A model generated the notes under the pieces. The model was not told where the DNA came from and did not search any database. It worked only from the letters and a program-made list of their open reading frames with translations. A DNA stretch of 64,000 nucleotides from Bryobacterales bacterium (GTDB lineage: Bacteria > Acidobacteriota > Terriglobia > Bryobacterales > Bryobacteraceae), in the NCBI GenBank assembly GCA_016721425.1, contig JADKID010000038.1, forward strand, positions 310,001 through 374,000, written 5' to 3'. The translations under genes and the position numbers were made by a program. Numbering within the stretch: position 1 is the stretch's first letter; every line of letters begins with the position of its first letter. Below, piece after piece: positions 1 through 7,952 of the stretch.

Positions 1-278
1 TGGATGTGGTGAAGATAGACCGGTCTTTCATTCGCCAGATTACGCAGCCATCGGGGACTCTGCCGGTGGTGCATACCATCACGGTGCTGGCGCATCATCG
101 TGGAATGAAGGTGGTGGCGGAGGGCGTGGAGACGGAAGAGGAGCTGGAACTGGTATACGCGACGCGGTGCGACGCCGTGCAAGGCTTCCTGATTTCGCCG
201 CCGGTTGGGCCGGACGAGGTGGTGCGCTTGTTACTGTCGCCTGAGTTGCTGGTGCGGCAGGGTTCGGCGCTGAGGTGA
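1..278 (+). CDS. EAL-domain protein, C-terminal fragment
   Basis: This is the C-terminal end of a cyclic-di-GMP phosphodiesterase-type EAL domain. The gene enters from the left edge; the reading frame is open from base 3 and stops at 278. Visible family motifs are DVVKIDRSFI (with the catalytic-site Lys of KID), VVAEGVET (with the EGVE glutamate) and the late QGF segment. The EAL signature and any N-terminal GGDEF, PAS or receiver domain lie outside the window. EAL domains hydrolyse c-di-GMP to pGpG in the cytoplasm. The retained motifs look intact, so activity is plausible, but the missing first half prevents a decision. The next gene starts 20 bases downstream on the same strand. Confidence 0.9.
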   Translation, partial: DVVKIDRSFIRQITQPSGTLPVVHTITVLAHHRGMKVVAEGVETEEELELVYATRCDAVQGFLISPPVGPDEVVRLLLSPELLVRQGSALR

Positions 279-298
279 CGGTGAACTAAAATTGTTCC

Positions 299-2125
299 AT
301 GAGCCTTTGGCTTTGTGTTTTTCCGATCCTGATTCTGGTGGTGGGATTGAACGCCCAGGCGCAACGCGAGTTTGGAAGTTCCTTCGAGCAACTCAAGCCG
401 CCGCAACGGCGATTGATTGAGCAACTGGTGGAGCGGTACAACCAGACGACAGGTGACAAGCTGGCTCCGTCCGCGGCCTTTGACAAGACACGGCTCTCCG
501 TCCGGACGACGTTTGATGCAATCACTCATGCCCTGTTGACGACGCCGCTGACAGCGGCTGGGGGCGTGCCGGCGGGCACGGCCTTGGAGCTGGTGGAGGC
601 GGTGGAGGAGGTGGCGGGCGAGATCCGCGGCGTGGGCGGTGACCGGCAGTTCCGGATGTACGTAGTGCTGAAGGCGGATGCGGTGGAGCGGCTGGCGGGC
701 AGCGTTGAGTTTGGGCGAGGGCCGGATAACACGGTGTTTCACAAGGGGTTCCCGATTTGCTACCGCAGCAAGGGTGGGGCGCCGTCGATCCAGGTGTCGA
801 TTGCGAGGGACGGCAAACGGGCCGACATCGATGTGGACTACCGGTCGTCTTCCATTCCCGCGTCGATGTTCAACGGTCATCTGAGAGCGGCAAATTCGGA
901 CGTGCGGGCTGGTAATAATGCGGAACGTCATCAGGGCCGATGGCGGGGTTTTTCCAACTGGTGGACGAAGCTCTTTGCGATGGAAGGAGCGGACTCAGAA
1001 CTGGTGGCCAGACAGGAAGCCGGGCCGTCGGAACCGAAGGTGAAGGCGTCGGCGCCGCTGGCCGATGCAGTCCACGATCTGCTGAAAGCTTGGATCGTGG
1101 ATCGGGATGTGGACCGGGCGATGCCGTATTTTTCCCGTCGCAGCAACGCCTGCGTGGATGCGATCTTCGCGAAGGCGGGCAGGCCGGTGGTTGCGGGCAT
1201 GAGCCGGGTGGCGTGGCGGCAGGCGATGCAGACAACAGTGACGGCGCGCCCCGGAGCGAAGGCGATCACTGATGTGGTGCGCGGTTTGAAGCCTTGGCGG
1301 CCGGACCTGAAGGTGGTGGCGCAGAAGTACGAAGACGAATTTCTGCTTCTGAACATACCCCGTTCCGTGGTGGAGGAGAGCGATTGTGAACGGATGAACC
1401 AGGGGCTGCCTCCTATCACGCTGCGGAATTCCAACTATGGGCAGTACTATGCATCGGCGTTCCGGACCCGGACGGCGGCCGGTGCCGACGGTGTCCTATA
1501 TATGATCTGGACCAAAGAGGCGAAGTTCTGGAAAGTGGTTGCCATCACCTGGGCGGACGACGCGGATCCGGATTTCGTCAAAGTGCGCAACGCAAAGATG
1601 GCGCCGCCCATCCAGATGGAGCGCATCGCCGGCGATCCCCGGTTGGTGAAGGAGGTCACTGAGTTCTACACGGTGTGGCTGTTGAAAGGAAATGTGGCGA
1701 AGGCGATGTCGAGCGTGTCGGTGAGGGCGGCGGGGTGTGTGGATGCCCTGGCCGGCGCAGACCCGATGAAGAAGCTGGAAGAGGGCATGGCGGCGACGGT
1801 GAAGGCCGTAGGGCGGGCGCGGCGGTTGGGGGATGCCGTCAGCGCGGTGGGTACGGAGCACGAATTGCTGAAGGTGGTGACGCATCCCAACGAGAAAGCG
1901 TTTGGGCTGTTTGCGGGGCCGGAGAGTCTGGCGGCTCCATTGCTCTGCGAGACTCGGAATGAGCCGCGGATGATCGGACCGATGCCGCTGGGCGAATACG
2001 GGAAGTACTACGGCTCGACGATAAGGATCAACTTGAAAGACGGCGAGGGGAGCGTACTACAGACGATCTGGGCGGATGAGGGCGGGCGGTGGAAGGTAGT
2101 GGCGGTCCAGCTGATTGAGCCGTAG
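299..2125 (+). CDS. Secreted protein of unknown function with an internal duplication
   Basis: A 608-residue protein I do not recognise. It opens with a clear Sec signal peptide (hydrophobic FPILILVVGLNAQA, likely cleaved after AQA), so it should be periplasmic or secreted. The C-terminal half contains two related modules, about residues 253-420 and 449-608. Each starts with a helix containing LLKAWIVDRDVDRAM or FYTVWLLKGNVAKAM, followed by a Cys-Val-Asp-Ala segment (ACVDAI, GCVDAL). Each has a late Gly-x-Tyr-Tyr motif (GQYYASA, GKYYGST) and ends in a Trp-Lys-Val-Val-Ala strand (FWKVVAITW, RWKVVAVQL). That closing pattern resembles NTF2/SnoaL-like folds, but this is only a guess. Its 3' end overlaps the convergent pgsA gene by 118 bases. 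Confidence 0.75.
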   Translation: MSLWLCVFPILILVVGLNAQAQREFGSSFEQLKPPQRRLIEQLVERYNQTTGDKLAPSAAFDKTRLSVRTTFDAITHALLTTPLTAAGGVPAGTALELVEAVEEVAGEIRGVGGDRQFRMYVVLKADAVERLAGSVEFGRGPDNTVFHKGFPICYRSKGGAPSIQVSIARDGKRADIDVDYRSSSIPASMFNGHLRAANSDVRAGNNAERHQGRWRGFSNWWTKLFAMEGADSELVARQEAGPSEPKVKASAPLADAVHDLLKAWIVDRDVDRAMPYFSRRSNACVDAIFAKAGRPVVAGMSRVAWRQAMQTTVTARPGAKAITDVVRGLKPWRPDLKVVAQKYEDEFLLLNIPRSVVEESDCERMNQGLPPITLRNSNYGQYYASAFRTRTAAGADGVLYMIWTKEAKFWKVVAITWADDADPDFVKVRNAKMAPPIQMERIAGDPRLVKEVTEFYTVWLLKGNVAKAMSSVSVRAAGCVDALAGADPMKKLEEGMAATVKAVGRARRLGDAVSAVGTEHELLKVVTHPNEKAFGLFAGPESLAAPLLCETRNEPRMIGPMPLGEYGKYYGSTIRINLKDGEGSVLQTIWADEGGRWKVVAVQLIEP

Positions 2126-2787
2126 GGCGAGCGGGAACGTTCCTCACGAGCGGCCGAGGCGGCCTTCATGAGGGTCTGTTGGCGGTTCTTTTCGAGCTTG
2201 AGCAATTCGGAGCGGCGGCGTTCCTTGATGCTCTCATCGATTTTGTGCCAGAACTTGCGGACGTAGTCGGCAGCGGAGGCCAAGGCAAAGAGCATGGTGC
2301 CCCAGAGGGCGGCCGTGGCCCAGGGCGCGAGCCAGGGTTGCTCTACCGCCGCAAGGATGAGGGCGATGGCCAGAACCTGGGAGACCATTTTCGTTTTGCC
2401 CAGTTCGGAGGCCTGAATCGTGTAGCCCTCGCTGGCGGCGATACTGCGCAGGCCAGAGACGGCGAACTCGCGGCCAATGATGAGTACAGCCATCCAGCCG
2501 GGCACGCGCTGGACCTGCACCAGCGAGATCAGGGCGGCGGAGATGAGGAGCTTATCGGCGATGGGATCGAGCAGCATGCCCACTGTAGTGATCTGATTCC
2601 AGCGGCGGGCGAGGTAGCCATCGAGCAGGTCTGTGAACGCGGCGACGAGGAAGATGATGAGGGCGGCGTGTTCGTTGGAGAGCAGCGAACCGAACACCAC
2701 ATAGGACGCGTCATCCTGCACGAGCACCGCCACCAGGAGCGGCACGAAGAAGATGCGGAGTAGCGTCAGCGCGTTCGGGATGTTCAT
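2008..2787 (-). CDS. pgsA: CDP-diacylglycerol--glycerol-3-phosphate 3-phosphatidyltransferase
   Basis: Makes phosphatidylglycerol phosphate from CDP-diacylglycerol and glycerol-3-phosphate, the committed step to phosphatidylglycerol and cardiolipin, at the inner membrane. The CDP-alcohol phosphotransferase signature is complete: DGYLAR, then G and two Asp residues in GMLLDPIAD. Several hydrophobic helices follow. I place the start at the ATG of MNIPNALTLLRI, 8 codons inside the longest frame, because a GGGGAAGGG ribosome site lies just upstream and homologues begin this way. At 259 residues it is longer than the usual 180-200. The extra tail after about residue 190 is basic, and its last 40 codons run antisense into the neighbouring gene, so the tail may be non-conserved. 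It follows hflX on the same strand after a 122-base spacer. Confidence 0.93.
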   Translation of the reverse strand: MNIPNALTLLRIFFVPLLVAVLVQDDASYVVFGSLLSNEHAALIIFLVAAFTDLLDGYLARRWNQITTVGMLLDPIADKLLISAALISLVQVQRVPGWMAVLIIGREFAVSGLRSIAASEGYTIQASELGKTKMVSQVLAIALILAAVEQPWLAPWATAALWGTMLFALASAADYVRKFWHKIDESIKERRRSELLKLEKNRQQTLMKAASAAREERSRSPYGSISWTATTFHRPPSSAQIVCSTLPSPSFKLILIVEP

Positions 2788-2819
2788 CGGCCCTTCCCCA
2801 AGATAAACCAAACCGTCAT

Positions 2820-2900
2820 TGTGGAAAAGACGAATCTGGAAGTATTTGAAAAATATACGTCTTCACAGGCGTCCGCTGGTTATCCACAAAGATTTCCACA
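2820..2900. other. Cluster of DnaA-box-like 9-mers
   Basis: The spacer between hflX and pgsA holds a perfect DnaA box TTATCCACA at 2880-2888 and a second consensus match TTTTCCACA on the minus strand at 2820-2828. A one-mismatch copy ATTTCCACA lies at 2892-2900, in the same orientation as the perfect box and 12 bases from it. An AT-rich stretch (around 2841-2859) lies between the two arms. This is dense for a GC-rich genome. It could be a DnaA-controlled promoter for pgsA, a DnaA-titrating site, or part of a replication origin. The gene context (hfq, hflX, pgsA) is not the usual oriC neighbourhood. Confidence 0.5.
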
Positions 2901-2909
2901 GGCTGTGAG

Positions 2910-4205
2910 TCAACCGACGCGGTAGGCGGCGACGCGCCGGAGGACCGAAGCCGGAACCTCGGCGGCGATTTCGCAGAAGGCCTCGGTGTAGTCCTGTCGG
3001 GTGACGCGGGCGAATTCGTGAAGGAGGTGGACGGCGCCGAGGTCGTCGAGGGGGAAGCGAAAGAGTGCGGATTCGATGGGGTCGGCCGGCAGGATCTCGT
3101 CGATGAGGGCGTAGAGGCGGTCCATGCCCTCGCCGGAGCGGGCGGACATACTAACGCAGGGGATGCCGCCGGATTCGCCGGAGAGGCGGCGGGCGAGGGC
3201 GGCGCGTTCCTCCTGGGGGCTATCGAGGGCGTCCATTTTGTTCAAAACGAGCACCTGAGGGGTGTTTTCGGCGCCGATTTCGTTCAAAACGCGCCTTACC
3301 TGGGAGCAATGGGCGGAGGCGGCGGGCGAGGAGGCATCGACGATATGCAGGAGCAGCGACGCCTCGGTGACCTCTTCCAGGGTGGCGCGGAAGGCCTGGA
3401 CCAGCGGAGTGGGCAACTGGCGGATGAAGCCGACGGTGTCGCTAAGCAGGACGCGGCGGCGGGAGGGGAGTTGCACCTGGCGGACGGTGGGATCGAGCGT
3501 GGCGAACATGCGGGCGTCGGTGAGGACGGCGGCGCCGGTCAGGCGGTTGAAGAGGGTGGACTTGCCGGCGTTGGTATAGCCGACGAGGGCGAGAGTCATG
3601 AGCGGGACGGCCTGGCGAAGGCGGCGCTGGACGCCGCGGGAGCCGCGTACGGCAGTGAGGTCCTGCTGGATCTTCTTGATCTTGTGATGGATGCGGCGGC
3701 GATCTGTTTCCAGCTTGGTTTCGCCGGGGCCGCGCGTGCCGATGCCTCCCCCAAGCCGGGACATGGAGGCGCCGTGGCCGGTGAGGCGAGGCAGTAGATA
3801 GTTAAGCTGGGCGAGTTCGACCTGGAGCTGGCCTTCGCGAGTGCGGGCGCGGTGCGCAAAGATGTCGAGGATGAGCTGCGTGCGGTCTACGACCTTGCAG
3901 CCGAGGGCCTTTTCGAGATTGCGCTGCTGGGAGCCGCCCAGTTCATGATCCACCAGGGCGACGTCCACTGCCATGGACTGGACGAGGTTCTTGAGTTCTT
4001 CCAGCTTGCCGGAGCCGAGGAGCGTGGCCTGATCAAACGAAGAGCGCTGCTGGAGGATCTTTTCGAGCACCTCGGCACCGGCGCTTTCGGCCAGCACGGC
4101 CAGTTCCTCCAGCGATTCGGAGGGATCGGGCGCATCCGGCTCTTTGTGCCGTCCGGTAATTTCAACGGCGAGCAGGATCGCCCGTTCGCGGGGGGATGGC
4201 TTCAA
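2910..4205 (-). CDS. hflX: GTPase HflX
   Basis: Ribosome-associated GTPase that splits stalled 70S ribosomes under stress. The N-terminal HflX domain contains the DHELGGSQQRNLE and RARTREGQLQVELAQL segments and the glycine-rich GGGIGTRGPGE linker. The G domain follows, with G1 GYTNAGKST near residue 208, G3 DTVGFI and G4 NKMD. Length 431 is normal. The start appears to be TTG at 4205: no internal Met precedes the conserved region, and GAGGG sits 6 bases upstream, overlapping the end of hfq. Only 8 bases separate it from hfq, the same order as in Enterobacteria, so the two are very likely co-transcribed. Confidence 0.96.
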   Translation of the reverse strand: MKPSPRERAILLAVEITGRHKEPDAPDPSESLEELAVLAESAGAEVLEKILQQRSSFDQATLLGSGKLEELKNLVQSMAVDVALVDHELGGSQQRNLEKALGCKVVDRTQLILDIFAHRARTREGQLQVELAQLNYLLPRLTGHGASMSRLGGGIGTRGPGETKLETDRRRIHHKIKKIQQDLTAVRGSRGVQRRLRQAVPLMTLALVGYTNAGKSTLFNRLTGAAVLTDARMFATLDPTVRQVQLPSRRRVLLSDTVGFIRQLPTPLVQAFRATLEEVTEASLLLHIVDASSPAASAHCSQVRRVLNEIGAENTPQVLVLNKMDALDSPQEERAALARRLSGESGGIPCVSMSARSGEGMDRLYALIDEILPADPIESALFRFPLDDLGAVHLLHEFARVTRQDYTEAFCEIAAEVPASVLRRVAAYRVG

Positions 4206-4213
4206 CTAAACCC

Positions 4214-4558
4214 TCAATCCTCCTCCGACTCGCTCGCGGGTTGTCCGGGGACTCCCGGGGCACCGGTTGGGCCGGAGACGGGGTGCCCCATTGCCGGGTG
4301 AACCGGCTTGGAGATCACGACCGTCGAGATGGCGTGCTTGAAGATCAACTGTTCCTGATTGTTTGTTTCCAGGATGACTGAGTATTTGTCGAAGCTCTTG
4401 ATGCGCCCGGATAGCTTGACGCCACTCATCAGGTAGATCGTCAGGAAAGTCTTCTCTTTGCGGGCGTTGTTGAGGAAGGCTTCCTGAATATTCTGCGCCT
4501 GTTTCTCCATACCAGGCCGCTTCGGACCCAACGGGGCTTTTCTAATCTCTTCCATCAT
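4214..4558 (-). CDS. hfq: RNA chaperone Hfq
   Basis: Hexameric Sm-like RNA chaperone that pairs small RNAs with mRNAs. The Sm core is clear: QNIQEAFLNNARKEK, then FLTIYLMSGVKLSGRI, SFDKYSVIL and the Sm2-like IFKHAISTVV. The longest open frame starts at 4600, but I choose the ATG at 4558 (MMEEIRKAP) because GGGAGGGG lies 8 bases before it; an alternative ATG follows immediately. The product is 114 residues. The tail is Pro/Gly-rich and ends in an acidic tip (ESEED), like the auto-inhibitory acidic tips of other Hfq proteins. It is first in a probable hfq-hflX-pgsA transcript. The divergent spacer to the next gene is 230 bases, and I could not identify a convincing promoter in it. Confidence 0.96.
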   Translation of the reverse strand: MMEEIRKAPLGPKRPGMEKQAQNIQEAFLNNARKEKTFLTIYLMSGVKLSGRIKSFDKYSVILETNNQEQLIFKHAISTVVISKPVHPAMGHPVSGPTGAPGVPGQPASESEED

Positions 4559-4788
4559 TGTTCGGCCCCTCCCTTCTCCATAGCAAAGGCATATTGCCAA
4601 AAATCAAACAAGCCGCCTCAGCCGGCTCCGGAGTTCACTTCATCGTGTACCCATGCCGGTCGGCGTTCAGCAAGAGGGCGAACAGAGGGCGTCTGCCCGA
4701 TCCTCCGTGCTGCCAATGAGTGTAATCCGGAAAGCCTACTCCGGGCAAGTGGTTCATGCGCAACGGTGTTGCGGTACATTCGCTAGAG

Positions 4789-5685
4789 ATGGCTAGTGCG
4801 GAGAACTTAGGCAGAAGAGTCTCGCTGATCAGCATGGCGGTGAGCGGCGGCTTGGCCGTGGCCAAGTTGGTGATCGGCTGGATGGCTGGCTCAAACTCGG
4901 TGATGGCGGACGGCGTGGAGAGCGCTGGCGACGTGGTGGCGTCGGGCTTCATCCTGTTTGGCCTGTGGGTGGCGGCGCGGCCGCCGGACGAGAACCATCC
5001 GTATGGACATGGCAGATTTGAGACTCTGACCGGACTGGCAGTGGGCATCGGGCTGGCGATGATCGGCGCGCTGATCTCGTGGCGGTCCCTGCAGGATATC
5101 GGCGCGGATCACTCTCCACCGCAACTCTATGCAATCTGGCCGTTGATTGCGTCGGTGGTAATGAAGGGGATCCTATCGACCTACAAGTTCAAGGTCGGGC
5201 GGAAAATCGGCAGTTCTGCGTTGCGGGCCGATGCTTGGAACGACACGGTAGACATCCTGTCCGGCTCGGTGGCGCTGGTGGCGGTAGGGCTGACCCTCTA
5301 TGATCCTGCGCGTTTTCTGGCGGCGGATCACTACGGCGGGGCGGCGGTAGGCTTGATCGTCATTGTTTTGGGGTTCCAGGTGATCCGGGAAACCGGCTTG
5401 ACGCTTATGGATACGATGCCGGACGATGGCAGCATCGGCGAGATTCGGGCGTCGGCATTGCAGGTGCCGGGGGCGCTGGATGTGGAGAAGTGCTTTGCCC
5501 GCAAGACAGGGTTGCGGTATCACGTGGATCTGCATTTGGAGGTAGATCCGGAGCTGACCGTTTTGCAGGGGCACGCGATTGCGGAAGAGGTCCGCAATCA
5601 GGTGAGGCAGGATCTGGACTGGGTGGCGGACGTGCTGGTACACGTAGAGCCCCACGGAGGGTGCGGCTATCATGGAAAACATTGA
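4789..5685 (+). CDS. Cation diffusion facilitator family metal transporter
   Basis: Proton-coupled exporter of divalent metal ions at the inner membrane. The protein has about six hydrophobic helices, the family HPYGHGRFE loop and a C-terminal cytoplasmic ferredoxin-like domain (about 80 residues, with GALDVEKCFARKTG and YHVDLHLEVDP). At the metal site I read E-x3-D in helix 2 (ESAGD) and N-x3-D in helix 5 (NDTVD) instead of the H/D-x3-D of zinc exporters. This could mean Mn, Co or Fe. Start uncertain: an in-frame ATG at 4756 would add 11 residues, and neither has a strong ribosome site. Its end overlaps polX by 14 bases, so the two are probably translated together. Confidence 0.9.
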   Translation: MASAENLGRRVSLISMAVSGGLAVAKLVIGWMAGSNSVMADGVESAGDVVASGFILFGLWVAARPPDENHPYGHGRFETLTGLAVGIGLAMIGALISWRSLQDIGADHSPPQLYAIWPLIASVVMKGILSTYKFKVGRKIGSSALRADAWNDTVDILSGSVALVAVGLTLYDPARFLAADHYGGAAVGLIVIVLGFQVIRETGLTLMDTMPDDGSIGEIRASALQVPGALDVEKCFARKTGLRYHVDLHLEVDPELTVLQGHAIAEEVRNQVRQDLDWVADVLVHVEPHGGCGYHGKH

Positions 5686-7399
5686 AATCGCGAGGCTGCT
5701 GGCGGAGACGGCGGACCTGATGGAGATCGGCGGCGAAGATGGATTCCGAATCCGCAGCTACCGCAACGCGGCGAGCGCCATTGAGGGGTACCCGGAGCAG
5801 ATCGCCGGTATCGTGGCGGACCCGGCGCGCAAAGTCACCGACATCGCCGGGATCGGCAAGGGCATTGCCGAGGCTCTGAAAGAGATTGTGGCGCGCGGCT
5901 CGTTTGCGCGCCGCGACGAGATGCTGGAGCGCTATCCGCCCACGGCGCTGGAGATGCTGCGGATTCAGGGTCTGGGTCCGAAGACCGTCCGGACCTTGTG
6001 GGAGCACTTCCGCGTGAGCACGTTGGAGGATCTGGAGCGGCTCTGCCAGGAGCACAAGCTCCAGGATCTGCCGCGCATGGGCGCCAAGCTGGAAGAGAAG
6101 ATCCTGAAGGGGATTAGCCACTACCGGCAGGGCGCGGGCCGGTTTCTGGTGAACTACGCGGCGGCCGCGGCGGCGGAACTGGTGACGTATCTGGCCGAGG
6201 GGCCTGGCGTGGAGCTGGTGACGCCCGCAGGGAGCCTCAGACGAGCCCGGGAGACGGTGGGGGACCTGGATCTGCTGGTGACCGGCGAGGGCGCTCCGGC
6301 GGCCCTGGGGCGCTTTGTGGCCCATCCCAGGGTGCATGACGTGCTCGGTCATGGCGCCAATAAGGCCAGCGCGCGGTTTGGGCTGGAGGGTTTGCAGGTG
6401 GACGTGCGGGCGGTCCCGCGGGAGAGCTTTGGGGCGGCGTTGCAGTACTTCTCCGGCAGCAAGGAACACAACGTAGCGCTGCGGCAGCGGGCGCAGAAGA
6501 TGGGCCTGACTCTGAACGAGTACGGGCTGTTCCGCGTGGACGACGAATCGCGGGTGGCGGGCGAGACGGAGGAAGAGGTCTACGCCGCGCTCGGGCTGGC
6601 GTGGATTGCGCCGGAGTTGCGCGAGAATCAGGGCGAGATCGAGGCCGCCGCATCGGGCGGATTGCCGGAGTTGATCGAGCCGGGCGCCATGCGCGGCGAT
6701 CTGCACATGCACACGCGGGAGAGCGACGGCCGGGCGACTTTGGAAGAGATGGCCGAGGCCGCCAAGGCGATGGGGTACGAATACATCGCGGTGACGGACC
6801 ATTCCAAGGCGCTGGCGATGGCGAATGGTCTGGACGAGCGCCGGGCGGTGGAGTTTGCGGCTCAGGTGCGCGAATTCAACAAGGAAGGGCACGGCATCCG
6901 CGTGTTTTCCGGGCTGGAGTGCGACATCCTGCGCGACGGGCGCATGGATCTGAGCGAAGACGCACTGGCGGAGCTGGATTTCGTGGTGGCCAGCGTCCAC
7001 GGCTACATGAATCTGGAGACGGCGGCGATGACGGACCGGCTGCTGCGGGCGATGGAGAGCCCCTCGGTGCAGGTGTTGGGGCATCCCACGGGCCGTGTGC
7101 TGCTGCATCGCGAGGGGTATACGTACGACTTTGACCGCGTGGCGGCGGATGCGGCGCGGCGCGGGATCTGGATGGAGATCAATGCCAGTCCGGAGCGGCT
7201 GGACCTGAGCGCGGCGCTGATCCGCCGGGCCAAGGCGGCGGGCGTGAAGTTCACGATTTCCACCGACGCGCACCATCCCAAGCATCTGGCGAACATGAAG
7301 TATGGTGTGGCGATGGCGCGGCGGGGCTGGCTGACGCGCGAGGATGTCATGAATACGAGGCCGGCGGCGGAGTTCGCTGCCGCGAAACGGAGAGCGTAG
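5672..7399 (+). CDS. polX: DNA polymerase X family protein with PHP domain
   Basis: Bacterial/archaeal-type PolX: a repair polymerase with 3'-5' exonuclease and AP-endonuclease activities. The N-terminal helix-hairpin-helix region (residues 1-150) includes GIGKGIAEAL and GLGPKTV. The nucleotidyltransferase motif GSLRRARETVGDLDLLV is at about residues 187-203, with a later Asp in VDVRAV. The C-terminal PHP metal-hydrolase domain starts near residue 340 with DLHMHTRESDG. It continues with VTDHS, GLECDIL, ASVHG, GHPTGR and STDAHH, so all metal-ligand motifs are present. Length 575 is typical. It overlaps the transporter upstream and abuts the NUDIX gene downstream with no gap. Confidence 0.95.
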   Translation: MENIEIARLLAETADLMEIGGEDGFRIRSYRNAASAIEGYPEQIAGIVADPARKVTDIAGIGKGIAEALKEIVARGSFARRDEMLERYPPTALEMLRIQGLGPKTVRTLWEHFRVSTLEDLERLCQEHKLQDLPRMGAKLEEKILKGISHYRQGAGRFLVNYAAAAAAELVTYLAEGPGVELVTPAGSLRRARETVGDLDLLVTGEGAPAALGRFVAHPRVHDVLGHGANKASARFGLEGLQVDVRAVPRESFGAALQYFSGSKEHNVALRQRAQKMGLTLNEYGLFRVDDESRVAGETEEEVYAALGLAWIAPELRENQGEIEAAASGGLPELIEPGAMRGDLHMHTRESDGRATLEEMAEAAKAMGYEYIAVTDHSKALAMANGLDERRAVEFAAQVREFNKEGHGIRVFSGLECDILRDGRMDLSEDALAELDFVVASVHGYMNLETAAMTDRLLRAMESPSVQVLGHPTGRVLLHREGYTYDFDRVAADAARRGIWMEINASPERLDLSAALIRRAKAAGVKFTISTDAHHPKHLANMKYGVAMARRGWLTREDVMNTRPAAEFAAAKRRA

Positions 7400-7939
7400 A
7401 TGGCGATGAAGCTGATTTCGTCCGTGGAAGTGCTCAAGACGAGAGTGTTCCGTGTGACCGAGGACCATGCCGTGGATCCGGACGGGTTTGAGATCCAGAG
7501 GGCGATTGTGCAGCACAACGGCTCGGCCGTGATGATGGCCGTGGATCCGCTGAACCGGTTGCTGCTGGTGCGGCAGTACCGGCTGCCGGCGCGGAAGTAC
7601 CTCTGGGAACTGCCGGCGGGGCGCATCGACGAGGGTGAGACGGCGCTGAAGGCGGCCAAGAGGGAGTTGATCGAGGAGACCGGCTACCGCGCGAAGAAGT
7701 GGACCAAGCTGGCGCACTTCTTCCCGAGCCCGGGGTTTCTGGCCGAGACGATGACGATCTACGTGGCGCAGGAGCTGACGGCCGGGACGGCCACGCCGAT
7801 GGATGACGAGCGGATCGAATGCCAGTGGTTTCACCTGCACGAGGTGGAGACGATGATCGAGAAGGGGCAGGTGCAGGACGCCAAAACGCTGATCGGGTGG
7901 GCGTGGTGGAAGTTGAGGGGGAAGGCGCCGAGGCGGTAG
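7400..7939 (+). CDS. NUDIX hydrolase, ADP-ribose pyrophosphatase-like
   Basis: Cytoplasmic hydrolase of nucleoside-diphosphate compounds. The NUDIX box is complete: G-x5-E-x7-REL-x-EETG, starting at GRIDEGE near residue 74. The N-terminal strand arrangement (VFRVTEDHAVDPDG, then VQHNGSAVMMAVD) and the VRQYR segment match ADP-ribose pyrophosphatases (NudF-like). The substrate is not proven by sequence. Length 179 is usual. The ATG follows the polX stop codon directly, so the three genes from 4789 form one unit. The next gene is convergent, 13 bases away. Confidence 0.92.
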   Translation: MAMKLISSVEVLKTRVFRVTEDHAVDPDGFEIQRAIVQHNGSAVMMAVDPLNRLLLVRQYRLPARKYLWELPAGRIDEGETALKAAKRELIEETGYRAKKWTKLAHFFPSPGFLAETMTIYVAQELTAGTATPMDDERIECQWFHLHEVETMIEKGQVQDAKTLIGWAWWKLRGKAPRR

Positions 7940-7952
7940 TCTGCGGCGCCGG

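Noticed and set aside
4559..4788. Promoter for hfq in the divergent spacer
   Set aside because: Only 3/6 matches to -10 could be found at acceptable spacing from TTGATT; not strong enough to annotate.
4635..5048. Minus-strand frame near the CDF transporter as a small gene
   Set aside because: It is antisense to the conserved first helices of the transporter and shows Pro/Ser-rich shadow composition.
5405..7840. Minus-strand open frame of 811 codons antisense to polX and the NUDIX gene
   Set aside because: Arg/His/Pro-rich composition typical of shadow frames in GC-rich DNA; the opposite strand encodes two proteins with complete family motifs.
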